Positions 9,420 to 18,378 are shown, counted from the first letter of the stretch. The stretch is 64,000 nt of DNA from Arthrobacter dokdonellae (GCF_003268655.1 NZ_CP029642.1:806001-870000); one strand, 5' to 3'. Program-made: numbers and translations. The notes: generated from the letters alone by a model not told the origin.

Positions 9420-10748
9420 CTACGGCAGCATGGCCTTGCGTCTGATGCCCAGGACGCGGACGACGGCGGCACTCACGTCCCGTCCAAACGGCAGTTCCGC
9501 CGCGGTCAGGGCGGAGGCGGCCAGCGCCTTGTCAATGCTCTTTGCCGCGAGCCGCTCGGGCAGGTGCAGGCTGCGGGCGAAGCTCAGCCAGTCGTTGCGT
9601 CCAAGCCCGGTCCGGCTGCCGGCGCTGCCCCCCAGGGGCAGGGCCATGCCGGGATCGCGCGACGGGTCGCCGTCGGTCAGGTCGGTGACGATGCCACCGG
9701 GAACGCCGGCGGCAAAGCCCTGCTCGATCTCCGCCGCGAGCGTGCACTGGAGGTCGTAGGCGGGAGCCACGAACCATTCCCCGCCCGGCTGCCGGACCAC
9801 AGAGATGTTCTTGGCATGCAGGTTTCCGTTGCCCGTCAGCCATCCGAACAGGAACTGCAGGAACACGTTGCGGGCAGCCAGGACGTGGGCCGAGCACATG
9901 CCCGTGATGGCAGCGGCCACCGCCTCGGTGGGAATGTCGTACTTGCGTGACGGCGGCAGGCCGAGCAGCTGCGCGGCGTCCTCCGCCGCGAGGGGTCCTG
10001 CCGGGGACCGGTCAAAACGGGAGACAAGCAACGCGGCCTGGCCAACGGCGTCGTACACCAGCCGGGAGGCGGCAACGGGAATGGACAGCGCCCTGGCCTT
10101 CTCAAGGAGCAGGTATTCGGTCTCGACCTGGCGTGCGTGGCTGCCGTCGTTGAACTTGAGGATGTAGGCCCGCGAGGGGTCCTTGTCATGGACGTAGGAG
10201 GCGGTGACCTTGTCCTGGAGGCCCGGAAGCGCGGACGGATCGACGGGACCGGGGATCGCGGCGAAGTCCGAAAAGCGGACGGTGTCCATGGTCTTGGTGA
10301 CGGCAAGCAGCGGCGGCACCGCCTCGAGGGGGTCACCGGCGGGCACAACCCGCACGTCGCCCACCGGGTTCTGTCCGGCAGCCAGCAGGAGCGAGAACTC
10401 GTCGGTGATGGTGGTCTTCACGGCCCACCGCAGCTTGGCGAGCCGTTCGCCCTCCGGCAGCAATCCGGCGAAGAACGCCGGCACGCTGCCGTGGGCCAGC
10501 GTCACGGGCACGTCGAGGAGGGGCAATGTGGCGGCAATGGCCGGCCCGCCGGTGCTGAGGTAGTTGGGCAGGTAGGAGAACACGACACCGTCACGTGCCT
10601 GGCGGACCAGCGTCGCGGCCGGCCTGCCCTGCTTGTAGACCACCGCGTGGTGGATCTTCTTGGCATCCTCGGGGTTCTTCACTGCGCCGGGCCCTTCGCG
10701 TTTGGGCTCTTCACGGCTGGGTCCCGGCTGCCTGGGTGCCGCCTGCAC
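9420..10748 (-). CDS. hipA: HipA-family kinase-like protein with Asn at the catalytic Asp position
   Basis: A 442-residue HipA-like protein. HipA is a Ser/Thr kinase that phosphorylates glutamyl-tRNA synthetase and causes growth arrest unless held by HipB. Seen here: an N-terminal HipA_N region (about 30-130), the ATP-site segment LQDKVTASY, the lysine of YILKFND, the metal-binding APAYDL, and the catalytic-loop motif GNGNLHAKN. In E. coli HipA this loop is GNGDAHLKN with D309 catalytic; here codon AAC gives Asn at residue 309. The protein may therefore be inactive or altered as a kinase. Start GTG 10748 lies 12 bp after hipB, in one operon. Confidence 0.88.
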   Translation of the reverse strand: MQAAPRQPGPSREEPKREGPGAVKNPEDAKKIHHAVVYKQGRPAATLVRQARDGVVFSYLPNYLSTGGPAIAATLPLLDVPVTLAHGSVPAFFAGLLPEGERLAKLRWAVKTTITDEFSLLLAAGQNPVGDVRVVPAGDPLEAVPPLLAVTKTMDTVRFSDFAAIPGPVDPSALPGLQDKVTASYVHDKDPSRAYILKFNDGSHARQVETEYLLLEKARALSIPVAASRLVYDAVGQAALLVSRFDRSPAGPLAAEDAAQLLGLPPSRKYDIPTEAVAAAITGMCSAHVLAARNVFLQFLFGWLTGNGNLHAKNISVVRQPGGEWFVAPAYDLQCTLAAEIEQGFAAGVPGGIVTDLTDGDPSRDPGMALPLGGSAGSRTGLGRNDWLSFARSLHLPERLAAKSIDKALAASALTAAELPFGRDVSAAVVRVLGIRRKAMLP

Positions 10749-10760
10749 GGACGGAGCGTC

Positions 10761-10967
10761 TCATGGCGCCTGCACGCTCAGGTTCAGGCTCAGGCCCAGG
10801 GCATTGGCCACGGCGTTAAGAATGTCCAGGCGAACGGTTTCGCGCCCGTTTTCCAGGTCGCTGAGCACGCGCGGGGAAATGTCCGCCAGGTCAGCGGTTT
10901 CCACCTGGGTCAGGTCCAGTTCCCGGCGCCGGGCGCGCAGCGCTGCGCCGAGTTGGGCTGCATCCAC
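10761..10967 (-). CDS. hipB: HipB-like helix-turn-helix antitoxin
   Basis: A 68-residue Cro/C1-type HTH protein; DNA-binding region LDLTQVETADLADISPRVLS then LENGRETVRLDILN. HipB binds operators upstream of the operon and inhibits HipA. Start GTG 10967 is set by a perfect AGGAGG (10975-10980) seven bases upstream; a longer reading from ATG 11051 would add unrelated residues. It is first in the hipBA pair, with the gene for HipA 12 bp downstream. Confidence 0.86.
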   Translation of the reverse strand: MDAAQLGAALRARRRELDLTQVETADLADISPRVLSDLENGRETVRLDILNAVANALGLSLNLSVQAP

Positions 10968-11081
10968 GCCGGTGCCTCCTGCCGTGCCGTTTAAGGGGGT
11001 CCACTCCGGACCGTGACTCCATCCTAAAGCGCCGACTGCCGATTTGTGCACGATCCTGCTGATTCCCGGGCGTCGGCGAAG

Positions 11082-11165
11082 GGGTGCGGATGCCGAGTCC
11101 CGCCGAGAGTACAGCTCTGGCGGGTGCGGATGCCGAGTCCCGCCGAGAGTACAGCTCTGGCGGGT
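11082..11165. repeat. Tandem 40-bp repeat, two full copies, each with a hairpin
   Basis: Two head-to-tail, essentially identical 40-bp units (11082-11121, 11122-11161) plus the start of a third. Each contains CCCGCCGAGAG-TACAG-CTCTGGCGGG, a stem of about 10 bp with one bulge. A degenerate relative (CAGCTGTACAG) follows near 11190. It fills the ~300-bp gap between hipB and kynU, in which I see no gene. Confidence 0.8.
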
Positions 11166-11266
11166 GGGCGGCGTCGCGGGTCACCGCAGCTGTACAGTGG
11201 GCGGAAATCGGAGCCGGACAGGTCGCAGTATCCGTACAATCGGTGCCCGGCTGCCCATCGGGGCGG

Positions 11267-12544
11267 CTACGTGACCTGCAGCCGCTCCCGGAACTGCGGA
11301 GCGTCCCAATGGCGGTTGTCCAGGATGTCGAACAGGGCATCCACCGCGTCCCAGACGTCGGCGTAGCCCAGGTACAGGGGCGTGATCCCGAAGCGGAGGA
11401 CATGGGGCTCGCGGTAGTCGCCAATGACGCCGCGACTGATGAGCGCCTGCATGATGGCATAGCCGCCCGGGTGCGCGTAGCTGACGTGGCTGCCGCGCCG
11501 GGCCCGGTCCAAGGGCGTCACCAGCTCCAGCGGATGCGACCCTCGCCGTGCCTGCACCAACGCAATGAACAGGTCGGTCAGCGCCAGCGACTTCTCCCGC
11601 ACGGCGCCAATGTCCGCCGCCAGGCTCACGTCGAGCCCGCATTCCACCAGGGCCATGGACACCACCGGCTGCGTCCCGCACAGGAAACGGCCGATCCCCG
11701 CCACCGGCTCGTATGAGTCCTCCATCGCAAAAGGCCGGGCATGCCCCCACCAGCCGGAGAGCGGCTGCCAAAAGCGGTCCTGGTGCCGGGCATTGACCCA
11801 GATGAAGGCGGGCGAGCCCGGGCCGCCGTTGAGGTACTTGTAGGTGCAGCCCACGGCGAAGTCCGCCCCGCCACCGCGCAGGTCCACCGGCACGGCACCG
11901 GCCGCGTGGGCGAGATCCCAGATCACCAGGGCGCCGGCGTCGTGCACCAGGGAGGTGGTGGACGCCATGTCCCACATGGCCCCGGTGCGGTAGTTGACGT
12001 GGGACAGTGCGACGACGGCCACGTCGCCTCGCAGCGCGGCCTCCAGCGGGAGCCCCTCGTCCACGAGGCGGACCGAGTAACCCTGGTCGAGGAAGTCGGC
12101 GATGCCCTCGGCCATGTAAATGTCGGTGGGGAAGTTGTCACGTTCGGTCACGATGACCTTTCGTGCCGGGTCCTGCGCCTGTTGGATGCGCAGCGCGGCT
12201 GCCAGCGACTTGAACAGGTTCAGCGACGTGGTGTCCGTGACCACCACTTCGCCGGGGCCGGCGCCGATCAGCGGCGCGAGCTTGTCGCCCAGGCGTCCGG
12301 GGAGCTCAAACCAGCCGGCCGTGTTCCAGCTGCGGATCAGCCCCGTGCCCCATTCCTCCTCCAGCACGCGTGCGGCCACGTCCAGGGAGGTGCGCGGCCG
12401 GGCGCCAAGCGAGTTTCCGTCCAGGTAGATGACGCCGTCGGGCAGCAGGAAGTCGTTGCGGAAGCGGCGCAGGGGATCGGCGGCGTCGGCGGCCACGCAG
12501 GCTTCCCGGGTGGCGGGCGGTGCGGGCTGCGGTGCTGCGTCCAT
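11267..12544 (-). CDS. kynU: Kynureninase
   Basis: A 425-residue PLP enzyme that splits L-kynurenine to anthranilate and alanine in tryptophan catabolism. Diagnostic features: [15 protein letters not shown] near the N-terminus, the PLP phosphate region [16 protein letters not shown], the Asp of [12 protein letters not shown], and the PLP-binding lysine K236 in [14 protein letters not shown]. The C-terminus [17 protein letters not shown] is also typical. Length is normal. The gene is divergent from an MFS transporter; no tryptophan dioxygenase or kynurenine formamidase is in the window. Confidence 0.95.
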   Translation of the reverse strand: MDAAPQPAPPATREACVAADAADPLRRFRNDFLLPDGVIYLDGNSLGARPRTSLDVAARVLEEEWGTGLIRSWNTAGWFELPGRLGDKLAPLIGAGPGEVVVTDTTSLNLFKSLAAALRIQQAQDPARKVIVTERDNFPTDIYMAEGIADFLDQGYSVRLVDEGLPLEAALRGDVAVVALSHVNYRTGAMWDMASTTSLVHDAGALVIWDLAHAAGAVPVDLRGGGADFAVGCTYKYLNGGPGSPAFIWVNARHQDRFWQPLSGWWGHARPFAMEDSYEPVAGIGRFLCGTQPVVSMALVECGLDVSLAADIGAVREKSLALTDLFIALVQARRGSHPLELVTPLDRARRGSHVSYAHPGGYAIMQALISRGVIGDYREPHVLRFGITPLYLGYADVWDAVDALFDILDNRHWDAPQFRERLQVT

Positions 12545-12701
12545 GGGGCGTCCTTGGTGAGGTTTGCTGGGGAAGGCCGCGGACGGCCGTGGATGAATGT
12601 GGGCCGCCAGGGTGCAGGCCGATTCCCAATCTATGGCCGCACCCGTGGCCGGTCAAGGATGCCGGTGCGTGGGTCCCGCCGGCAGTGGCTACTGTTGTCC
12701 A

Positions 12702-13991
12702 GTGAGCAATTTTGTTGTGAAGAAGCCGTGGACCGGGCGCATCGGCGCGCTGCTGGGGATCATGGTCATGGCCCTGAGCCTGCGTGCGGCCGTCTCCGTG
12801 GTGCCCCCGCTGCTCGGCGAGCTGCGGGGTGAACTGGGGTTCGACGCCGGCACCATCGGCCTGCTGGCCATGCTCCCACCGCTGATCTTCGCCGTGTTCG
12901 GGCTGTTGACGCCGCTGCTGATCCGCCGTTTCGGCCTCGAAAAGGTGCTCGTGGGGGCCGTGGTGCTGGCCGTGGCGGGGCAGCTGGTGCGCGCGGCGAG
13001 TGGACAGGTGTGGCCGTTCCTCGGGTGGTCGGCCGTGGTCATGGCCGGCTACGGGATAGGCAACGTGGTGCTGCCGCCGCTGGTGAAAAAATACTTCCCG
13101 GACCGCGTGGGCGTGGTGACGGCCGGGTACGTGACGCTGCTGGCCGTGGGAACGGCCGCCAGCCCGCAGCTGGCCGTCCCGGTGGCCGGGCTCGCCGGCT
13201 GGCGCGTGTCCATCGGCCTGTGGGCGTCGGTCAGCTTCCTGGTGCTGCTGCCATGGGCCGCCCAGGCCCTGCGCGACCGCCAGACGCGCCGCAGCGCCGC
13301 GGACGACGCCGGCCGCCCGCCTGGCGCTGGCCCCGCCGGTTCCGTCGGGGACGCCGGCCACGGTGGCGTGCCGAGACTGGTGCCGTGGCGCTCACCGGTG
13401 GCGTGGGGGCTGGCCATCTTCCTGGCCGGCAATTCGGCACAGACCTACGTTTACTTCACCTGGCTGCCGCCATATCTGGCCGGCGAGGGCCTGGACCCGG
13501 CCACGGCCGGGTCGGCGCTGGCCTATTTTGCCATTTTGGGCCTGCCGGTGAGCCTGCTGGTGCCGCTGTGGGTGCCGCGCATGAAGAACCCGATCATCGC
13601 CATTTCCATCTTTGCCGTCTTCTGGACCATCGGACACCTGGGCCTGTACCTGTCGCCGATGCACGGCACCTGGCTGTGGGTGACCTCGGCCGGGTTGGGC
13701 CAGGGCACGTTCGCCACCGCCCTTTTGATGGTGAACCTGCGCTCGCGGACCACGCACGGCTCCGCGGTCCTGTCGGGATTCAGCCAGGGCGTGGGGTACG
13801 CCGGAGCCGGCATCGCGCCCCTGTTCTTTGGCACCATCCACGACGCCACCGGATCCTGGACCTGGTCGTTCGCCACGCTGGGCGTGTGCCTGCTCGTGAT
13901 GATGACGGGGGCCGTCATGATCAACCCGAAGCGCTACATTGAGGATTCCGCCGCGGCGCCCGTCCCCGACAGCCTGCCCCAGCGGACTTGA
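12702..13991 (+). CDS. MFS transporter, CynX/NimT type
   Basis: A 429-residue transporter with 12 predicted membrane segments and a central cytoplasmic loop rich in Gly/Ala/Asp (about 200-225). LRAAVSVVPPLLGEL in helix 1 resembles the cyanate/nitroimidazole CynX/NimT branch. The start is GTG 12702 (MSNFVVKKPWTGRIG), where the hydrophobic pattern begins; upstream codons in frame are unrelated. It shares a 157-bp divergent promoter region with kynU, which makes a kynurenine-related or aromatic substrate possible but unproven. Confidence 0.85.
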   Translation: MSNFVVKKPWTGRIGALLGIMVMALSLRAAVSVVPPLLGELRGELGFDAGTIGLLAMLPPLIFAVFGLLTPLLIRRFGLEKVLVGAVVLAVAGQLVRAASGQVWPFLGWSAVVMAGYGIGNVVLPPLVKKYFPDRVGVVTAGYVTLLAVGTAASPQLAVPVAGLAGWRVSIGLWASVSFLVLLPWAAQALRDRQTRRSAADDAGRPPGAGPAGSVGDAGHGGVPRLVPWRSPVAWGLAIFLAGNSAQTYVYFTWLPPYLAGEGLDPATAGSALAYFAILGLPVSLLVPLWVPRMKNPIIAISIFAVFWTIGHLGLYLSPMHGTWLWVTSAGLGQGTFATALLMVNLRSRTTHGSAVLSGFSQGVGYAGAGIAPLFFGTIHDATGSWTWSFATLGVCLLVMMTGAVMINPKRYIEDSAAAPVPDSLPQRT

Positions 13992-14069
13992 CACCCCTGC
14001 CGTGAGCCGGAAAGCACAGTAAATGGCCGGGGTGCGGGCAGCTTGTGATGCACCGTTGCCGACGGCGGT

Positions 14070-14852
14070 CTAGAGGATGCGGCGCTGGCGGTGGATGGGG
14101 AAGTGGGACCGTACCTGGTCCACGGCAGCCGGCGAGACGTCCGCCAGGAGGAGGTCCGCGTCGAGTCCGAGTTCCGCCACCACGTCGCCCATGGGGCCTG
14201 CCAGCAGCGAATTGCCGACCGACACGGGCGTGGCCTGGCATACGCCTGCCACATAGAGGCTGTTTTCAATGGCACGGGCGCCCAGCAGCGTGCGCCACTG
14301 GTTCGTCTTCAACTCACCCGGCACCCAGGAGGAGCAGGCCAGCAGGACCTGGGATCCGGCGTCGGACAGGGCCCGTGCCTGCTCCGGGAACCGGAGGTCG
14401 TAACAGGTCAGCAGGCCAAAGCGGAGGCCGCCCACTGCAAAGGTGACGGGTTCCGTGGACGGGGCCGGTGCCACGAACTCGGACTCGCAGAAGCCTTGGG
14501 CATCGAACAGGTGGATCTTGCGGTAGGCCGCGAGCAGGCCGCCATCGGGGGCGAAGGCGGCCAGCGTGTTGTAGGCGCGCGCGGGGTCCGGGGAGGACTC
14601 CACCAGGCCGGCCACCAGGGCGATGCCGTGGCGCGCGGCGATCCGGGAAAGCTCGGTGCCCGCCTCCCCGTCCAGCGGCTGGGCCACTGCCGGGAAGGTG
14701 GCGTCGATCTTCTTCTTTTCGTAGGTGGCGTATTCGGGGAAGGCGACCAGGGAGGCGCCGGCTGCCGCAGCACGCCCGGCGAAGGCGTCGATGGCGCGCA
14801 GGTTCACAGGCGTGTCCGTACCGGATGCCAGCTGGCCGAGGGCGATGCGCAC
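14070..14852 (-). CDS. Carbon-nitrogen hydrolase (nitrilase superfamily)
   Basis: A 260-residue amidase-type enzyme with the catalytic triad in place: E40 in AFPEYATY, K112 in AAYRKIHLFD and C150 in LLTCYDLRFP. The triad and the length fit the omega-amidase/Nit-like branch, which hydrolyses amides of small acids. The gene follows the permease/nitrilase pair on the same strand, 34 bp past the permease stop, and is probably third in that operon. Confidence 0.9.
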   Translation of the reverse strand: MRIALGQLASGTDTPVNLRAIDAFAGRAAAAGASLVAFPEYATYEKKKIDATFPAVAQPLDGEAGTELSRIAARHGIALVAGLVESSPDPARAYNTLAAFAPDGGLLAAYRKIHLFDAQGFCESEFVAPAPSTEPVTFAVGGLRFGLLTCYDLRFPEQARALSDAGSQVLLACSSWVPGELKTNQWRTLLGARAIENSLYVAGVCQATPVSVGNSLLAGPMGDVVAELGLDADLLLADVSPAAVDQVRSHFPIHRQRRIL

Positions 14853-14886
14853 GCGGGGACCCTTTCCGTGGGGCGTTTCGATGCGC

Positions 14887-16230
14887 CTAGACTACAGCTT
14901 CTTCCAGCGTGGCCATTTCCGGCGGGGCCTTCCGCAGCCCCTTGGTGATGAACAGCAGCACCACAATGCCGACGCCCAGCCATGACAGGCCCAGCGTGAC
15001 CGCATGGACGTCCAGCTGGGAGAGCAGGTAGCCGCAGATGACAGCGCCGACGGCGGGCACCAGGACGTAGCTGACCGGGTTCAGGTGCCGCCCGGCCCGG
15101 CGCTCGCGGACAAAGTGGAAGATGACCGAGACGTTGACCATGGTGAAGGCCGTGAAGGCGCCAAAGTTGATGAACGACGTCGAGGTGGCCACGTCCAGGA
15201 AGATCGCGATCAGGCCGATGATCCCCGCGATCACAATGTTGGCCACGGGCGTGTGGTATTTCGCGTTGAGCCGGCCGAACACGGGTTTGGGGAGCACTGA
15301 GTCGCGGCCCATGGCGTACATCAGGCGGGACGCGCTGGCCTGCGCCGCCAGGCCGGAGGCGAACTGTGCCGCGACCAGGCCGGCCAGGAACACGGCGCCG
15401 AAGAACGTGCCGCCAATCTGCAGGGCAATCTCGCTGGCGGCCGAGGCCGCGTCGGCGAACGCGCCGCCGGGGTGGACCAGCTGTGTGAAGTAGGCAACCA
15501 CCACGAAGATGCCGCCGCCGATCAGGGCGATGAGCATGATGGCCCGTGGCATGTTCTTCTTTGGCTCGATGGTTTCCTCGGTCAGGGTGGTGACGGCGTC
15601 GAAGCCGAGGAAGGAGTAGGCGGCGATGGCTGCGCCGGCGCTGATGGTGCCCAGGCTCGTGCCCGCGTTGAAGAACGGCGCCGAACTGGCCAGTCCGCCC
15701 GCGCCGGAGGTGTGGATCACGTGGCCGATGGACAGCGCCACGAAGAATATGATCACCAGGATCTGGAAGGCCATGAGCACGTAGTTGGCCTTGTCCGCGA
15801 CCTTGATGCCCAGAATGTTCAGGAACGTGGTGATGACGATGAACAGCAGGATCCACACCGCAATGGGGATGCCGGGGAACTGGGCGCTGAGGAAGGATCC
15901 GCCAATGAGCCAGATGACCATGGGCAGGAACAGGTAGTCCAGCAGGATGGCCCAGCCCACCAGGAAGCCGACGCGCGGGTCGATCGACTTGCGCACATAC
16001 GTGTACGCAGAGCCTGCCACCGGGTAGGCGACGGACATGCGCCCGTAACTGTGGGCCGTGAACAGCATGGCCACCATGGCCACGAGGTAGGCGGACGGGG
16101 AGGCCCCGCCGGTGGTCTCGGCGATGATGCCGAAGATGCCCAGCACAATGATGGGGGTCAGATACGCCAGCCCGAAGAGGACCAGTGACCGCAGGTTGAG
16201 CGTGCGGATCAGGGTGGGTTGCGAAGTCAA
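14887..16230 (-). CDS. APC-family amino acid permease
   Basis: A 447-residue transporter with 12 predicted helices. The start region NLRSLVLFGLAYLTPIIVLG and the internal GFDAVTTLTEETIEPKKNMP are hallmarks of the APC superfamily (YfnA/PuuP-like branch). I chose TTG at 16230, which has GAGGAG seven bases upstream and overlaps the stop of the preceding nitrilase gene by 4 bp (TTGA). Gene order nitrilase, permease, nitrilase suggests import of an amide or amine compound and its intracellular hydrolysis to release nitrogen. Confidence 0.88.
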   Translation of the reverse strand: MTSQPTLIRTLNLRSLVLFGLAYLTPIIVLGIFGIIAETTGGASPSAYLVAMVAMLFTAHSYGRMSVAYPVAGSAYTYVRKSIDPRVGFLVGWAILLDYLFLPMVIWLIGGSFLSAQFPGIPIAVWILLFIVITTFLNILGIKVADKANYVLMAFQILVIIFFVALSIGHVIHTSGAGGLASSAPFFNAGTSLGTISAGAAIAAYSFLGFDAVTTLTEETIEPKKNMPRAIMLIALIGGGIFVVVAYFTQLVHPGGAFADAASAASEIALQIGGTFFGAVFLAGLVAAQFASGLAAQASASRLMYAMGRDSVLPKPVFGRLNAKYHTPVANIVIAGIIGLIAIFLDVATSTSFINFGAFTAFTMVNVSVIFHFVRERRAGRHLNPVSYVLVPAVGAVICGYLLSQLDVHAVTLGLSWLGVGIVVLLFITKGLRKAPPEMATLEEAVV

Positions 16231-17117
16231 GAGATGCTCCTCGATGAGCGGAGGACGGGGGTCCAGGTTGCCGGGTCGATCCGGCCCTGGTAGACGGGGA
16301 GCTCGATGGCGGGCTCGCCGGGGCGGAACTGGGACCACATGCGGTTCAGGCCCGCCGTTCCGTGGCGGCGGACATGTTCGACGGCGGACAGGTCCAGTTG
16401 GGCGGTGAGCACGGCAGGCTCCGCCGTGGGCGCCTCGGTGATGACGCGGCCCTCCGGGTCCACGATGATGCTGCGGCCCTGTCCGGTGGGACCGGCGCAG
16501 TTCACGCTCACCATGAAGACCTGGTTGGTGATGGCGTTGGCCCGGGCCAGCACCAGTTCCTGCTCGCGGTCCGGGGTGGTGGTCTTCACCACGTTGATGA
16601 TGACCTCCGCGCCCATCCAGGCCAGCTGCCGGGTGACCTCCGGAAACCAGGCGTCGTAGCAGATGTTCAGCCCGGCCCGGCCAAAGCCGTCCAGGTCCAC
16701 GGTCACGAATTCGTGTCCGGGATCGTAGGGCTCGAAGGGCCGCCACGGGAAGATCTTGCGGTAGAAGCCGGCGATCCCGCCGTCGGGGGAAAGGACCAGC
16801 TGTGTGTTGAACAGCTGGCCGCCCTCCCCGCGCTCGCAGATGCTGCCGGGGACCAGCCAAATGCCCAGGTCCGCGGCAATCTGCTGCAGCCCCCTGACGC
16901 GGGGCCCGGCAAGGGGTTCCGCGGAGGCCTGCAGCGCTTCGGCGCGCTGCTGGTCGGGTGCGCCGTCGCCAAAGAGGTGAAGTTCGGGAAACACCACCAG
17001 CCTGGCGTCCGGCTGGTGCGTCAGCGCGGCCTGGACCTCGCTGGCAAAGCGGGTGAGAGGCTCGCCGATGAGCCGTGGCGGGGCCTGTGCTGCGATGAGG
17101 GGCAAGATGCGGGACAT
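16227..17117 (-). CDS. Carbon-nitrogen hydrolase (nitrilase superfamily), first gene of the permease operon
   Basis: A 296-residue enzyme with triad E45 (VVFPELHLFG), K121 (FYRKIFPWRP) and C153 (NICYDAWFPE). It is closest in layout to aliphatic amidase/N-carbamoyl hydrolase-type members. In-frame ATGs exist at 17153, 17129 and 17117. I chose 17117 because GGAG lies six bases upstream and the family N-terminus starts there; the ATG at 17153 lies inside the operator palindrome. It overlaps the permease start by 4 bp. Confidence 0.88.
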   Translation of the reverse strand: MSRILPLIAAQAPPRLIGEPLTRFASEVQAALTHQPDARLVVFPELHLFGDGAPDQQRAEALQASAEPLAGPRVRGLQQIAADLGIWLVPGSICERGEGGQLFNTQLVLSPDGGIAGFYRKIFPWRPFEPYDPGHEFVTVDLDGFGRAGLNICYDAWFPEVTRQLAWMGAEVIINVVKTTTPDREQELVLARANAITNQVFMVSVNCAGPTGQGRSIIVDPEGRVITEAPTAEPAVLTAQLDLSAVEHVRRHGTAGLNRMWSQFRPGEPAIELPVYQGRIDPATWTPVLRSSRSIS

Positions 17118-17151
17118 GTGGCGCTCCATGTTGGGGGTTGTGACCTGATTC

Positions 17152-17176
17152 ATAATAGATCATATTGATCTCTTAT
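17152..17176. promoter_or_regulatory. Operator palindrome between nitrilase operon and GntR gene
   Basis: ATAATAGATCA-TAT-TGATCTCTTAT is an 11-bp inverted repeat with one mismatch, AT-rich in a GC-rich genome and centred between the divergent nitrilase operon and the GntR gene. It is the likely binding site of that GntR protein. Confidence 0.75.
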
Positions 17177-17213
17177 GGGAAGGGTCTGGGAAAATTCCCC
17201 TACAGTGATCCTT

Positions 17214-17966
17214 ATGAGCTTGGATTCAGGAGAGGGCGGGGAGGCCTCGCCGATTGACGGCGCCGCGCTGGCCGGCCTTGACCGGCGCAGCGCCATGGAC
17301 GCCGTGCGCCTGCGCATCGGCACCGCCATATACCTGGGCCTGCTCAAGCCGGGGGAGCGACTGCCGGACAAGGACGAGGTGGCGCTGGGCCTGTCGGTCA
17401 GCCCCATTACTGCCCGCCGGGCCCTGACCAGCCTGGCCGAAGAGGGTGTGGTGGTGCGCCGGCGCGGCCGTAACGGCGGCACGTTCGTGGCGGACGAGCC
17501 GCCCCGCGCCGTGCTGGCTGCGCTGGCGGCCCCGCCGGACGAATTTGGCCGGGTGCACCGCCTGGTTGACCGCCGGCTGCTCGGCGAATGCGCCGTCACG
17601 CACTTCGCGGCGCTGAACATTTCCGCAGACCAGCTGGCGCGGCTGGACGGGCTGACGGAGCGGATGGCCGCTGCCCAGAGCTGGTCCGGGTACCACCAGC
17701 TGGACGAGGAATTCCATCGCCTGGTGGCCGGCGCATCCGGACTGGGCGGGGCCGTGGATGCCTACTTTGACGTCCTGATGGAGCTGTATGAATACTTCAT
17801 TCCGTACCCGATCGAGAGCCTGCACGGCTCCAACCAGGACCACATCCAGCTGGTGGCCGCCCTGCGGGACGGGCAGGTTGAACATGCCGTGGAGATCTCC
17901 CGGCGCCATGTGGACACGCTCCACCGCACGATGTTCATGGGCCTGGCCGGCGGGGCGGCGGAGTAG
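17214..17966 (+). CDS. GntR family (FadR/FCD-type) transcriptional regulator
   Basis: A 250-residue repressor/activator. The N-terminal winged helix (about 25-90) contains LKPGERLPDKDEVALGLSVS and ITARRALTSLAEEGVVVRRR, followed by an FCD-type helical domain with the metal/ligand residues around YHQLDEEFHRLV and the His of DHIQLV. Start ATG 17214 gives MSLDSGEGGEAS; no strong ribosome site is visible. It is divergent from the nitrilase-permease-nitrilase operon, with a palindromic operator between, and probably controls that operon in response to its substrate. Confidence 0.9.
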   Translation: MSLDSGEGGEASPIDGAALAGLDRRSAMDAVRLRIGTAIYLGLLKPGERLPDKDEVALGLSVSPITARRALTSLAEEGVVVRRRGRNGGTFVADEPPRAVLAALAAPPDEFGRVHRLVDRRLLGECAVTHFAALNISADQLARLDGLTERMAAAQSWSGYHQLDEEFHRLVAGASGLGGAVDAYFDVLMELYEYFIPYPIESLHGSNQDHIQLVAALRDGQVEHAVEISRRHVDTLHRTMFMGLAGGAAE

Positions 17967-18044
17967 CCCCTCCTGAACGGCGGACGTTGTTGGGGCCGCT
18001 GGGGGCGGAAGTTGGCGGCCCCCGGCAGGGTGGATGATGGAGGC

Positions 18045-18371
18045 ATGACTGAACTTCCCCTTGCCGCACGACGCCTGGAATTGGACCACGCCACGGAGGA
18101 CCTCCGGGAACTCTGCGAGGAGGTGGCCGTGCCCATGCAGGCCCAGCAGTACATCGTCTATTTTTGCGGCGCCGGCGGGCAGTCAGCGAGGGACAAGGCG
18201 CCCCGGCGCCAGGCCTTCTATGCCGCGATTGACCGTTTCCAGAGGGCCGTTGAAGCTGCCGGCGACCTTGAGGCTGCCGGGTACGCGCCGCGCGAGGCGG
18301 CCAGCATTGGCAAGGAATGCGCCCGCTTCGCGCGGCTGCGCCAGGAGATCAGCGCCGCCGCCGGAGACTAG
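18045..18371 (+). CDS. Hypothetical protein convergent with jetD
   Basis: A 108-residue, mostly helical, Ala/Arg/Glu-rich protein (MTELPLAARRLELDHATEDL onward). I do not recognise the family. GGAGG lies one base before ATG 18045, closer than usual. The gene ends 8 bp before the jetD stop on the opposite strand, and no terminator separates them. It may be unrelated to the Wadjet genes. The central QQYIVYFCGAGG is the only hydrophobic patch. Confidence 0.6.
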   Translation: MTELPLAARRLELDHATEDLRELCEEVAVPMQAQQYIVYFCGAGGQSARDKAPRRQAFYAAIDRFQRAVEAAGDLEAAGYAPREAASIGKECARFARLRQEISAAAGD

Positions 18372-18378
18372 CGGAACA

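Noticed and set aside
11082..11165. CRISPR array
   Set aside because: The repeats are contiguous with no spacers and only two full copies; no cas genes are present. The same applies to 48709-48780.
14887..17163. A single 758-residue nitrilase-permease fusion reading
   Set aside because: The first ~310 residues are the wrong frame of the nitrilase gene. The permease starts at TTG 16230 with its own ribosome site, and the nitrilase is intact in another frame.
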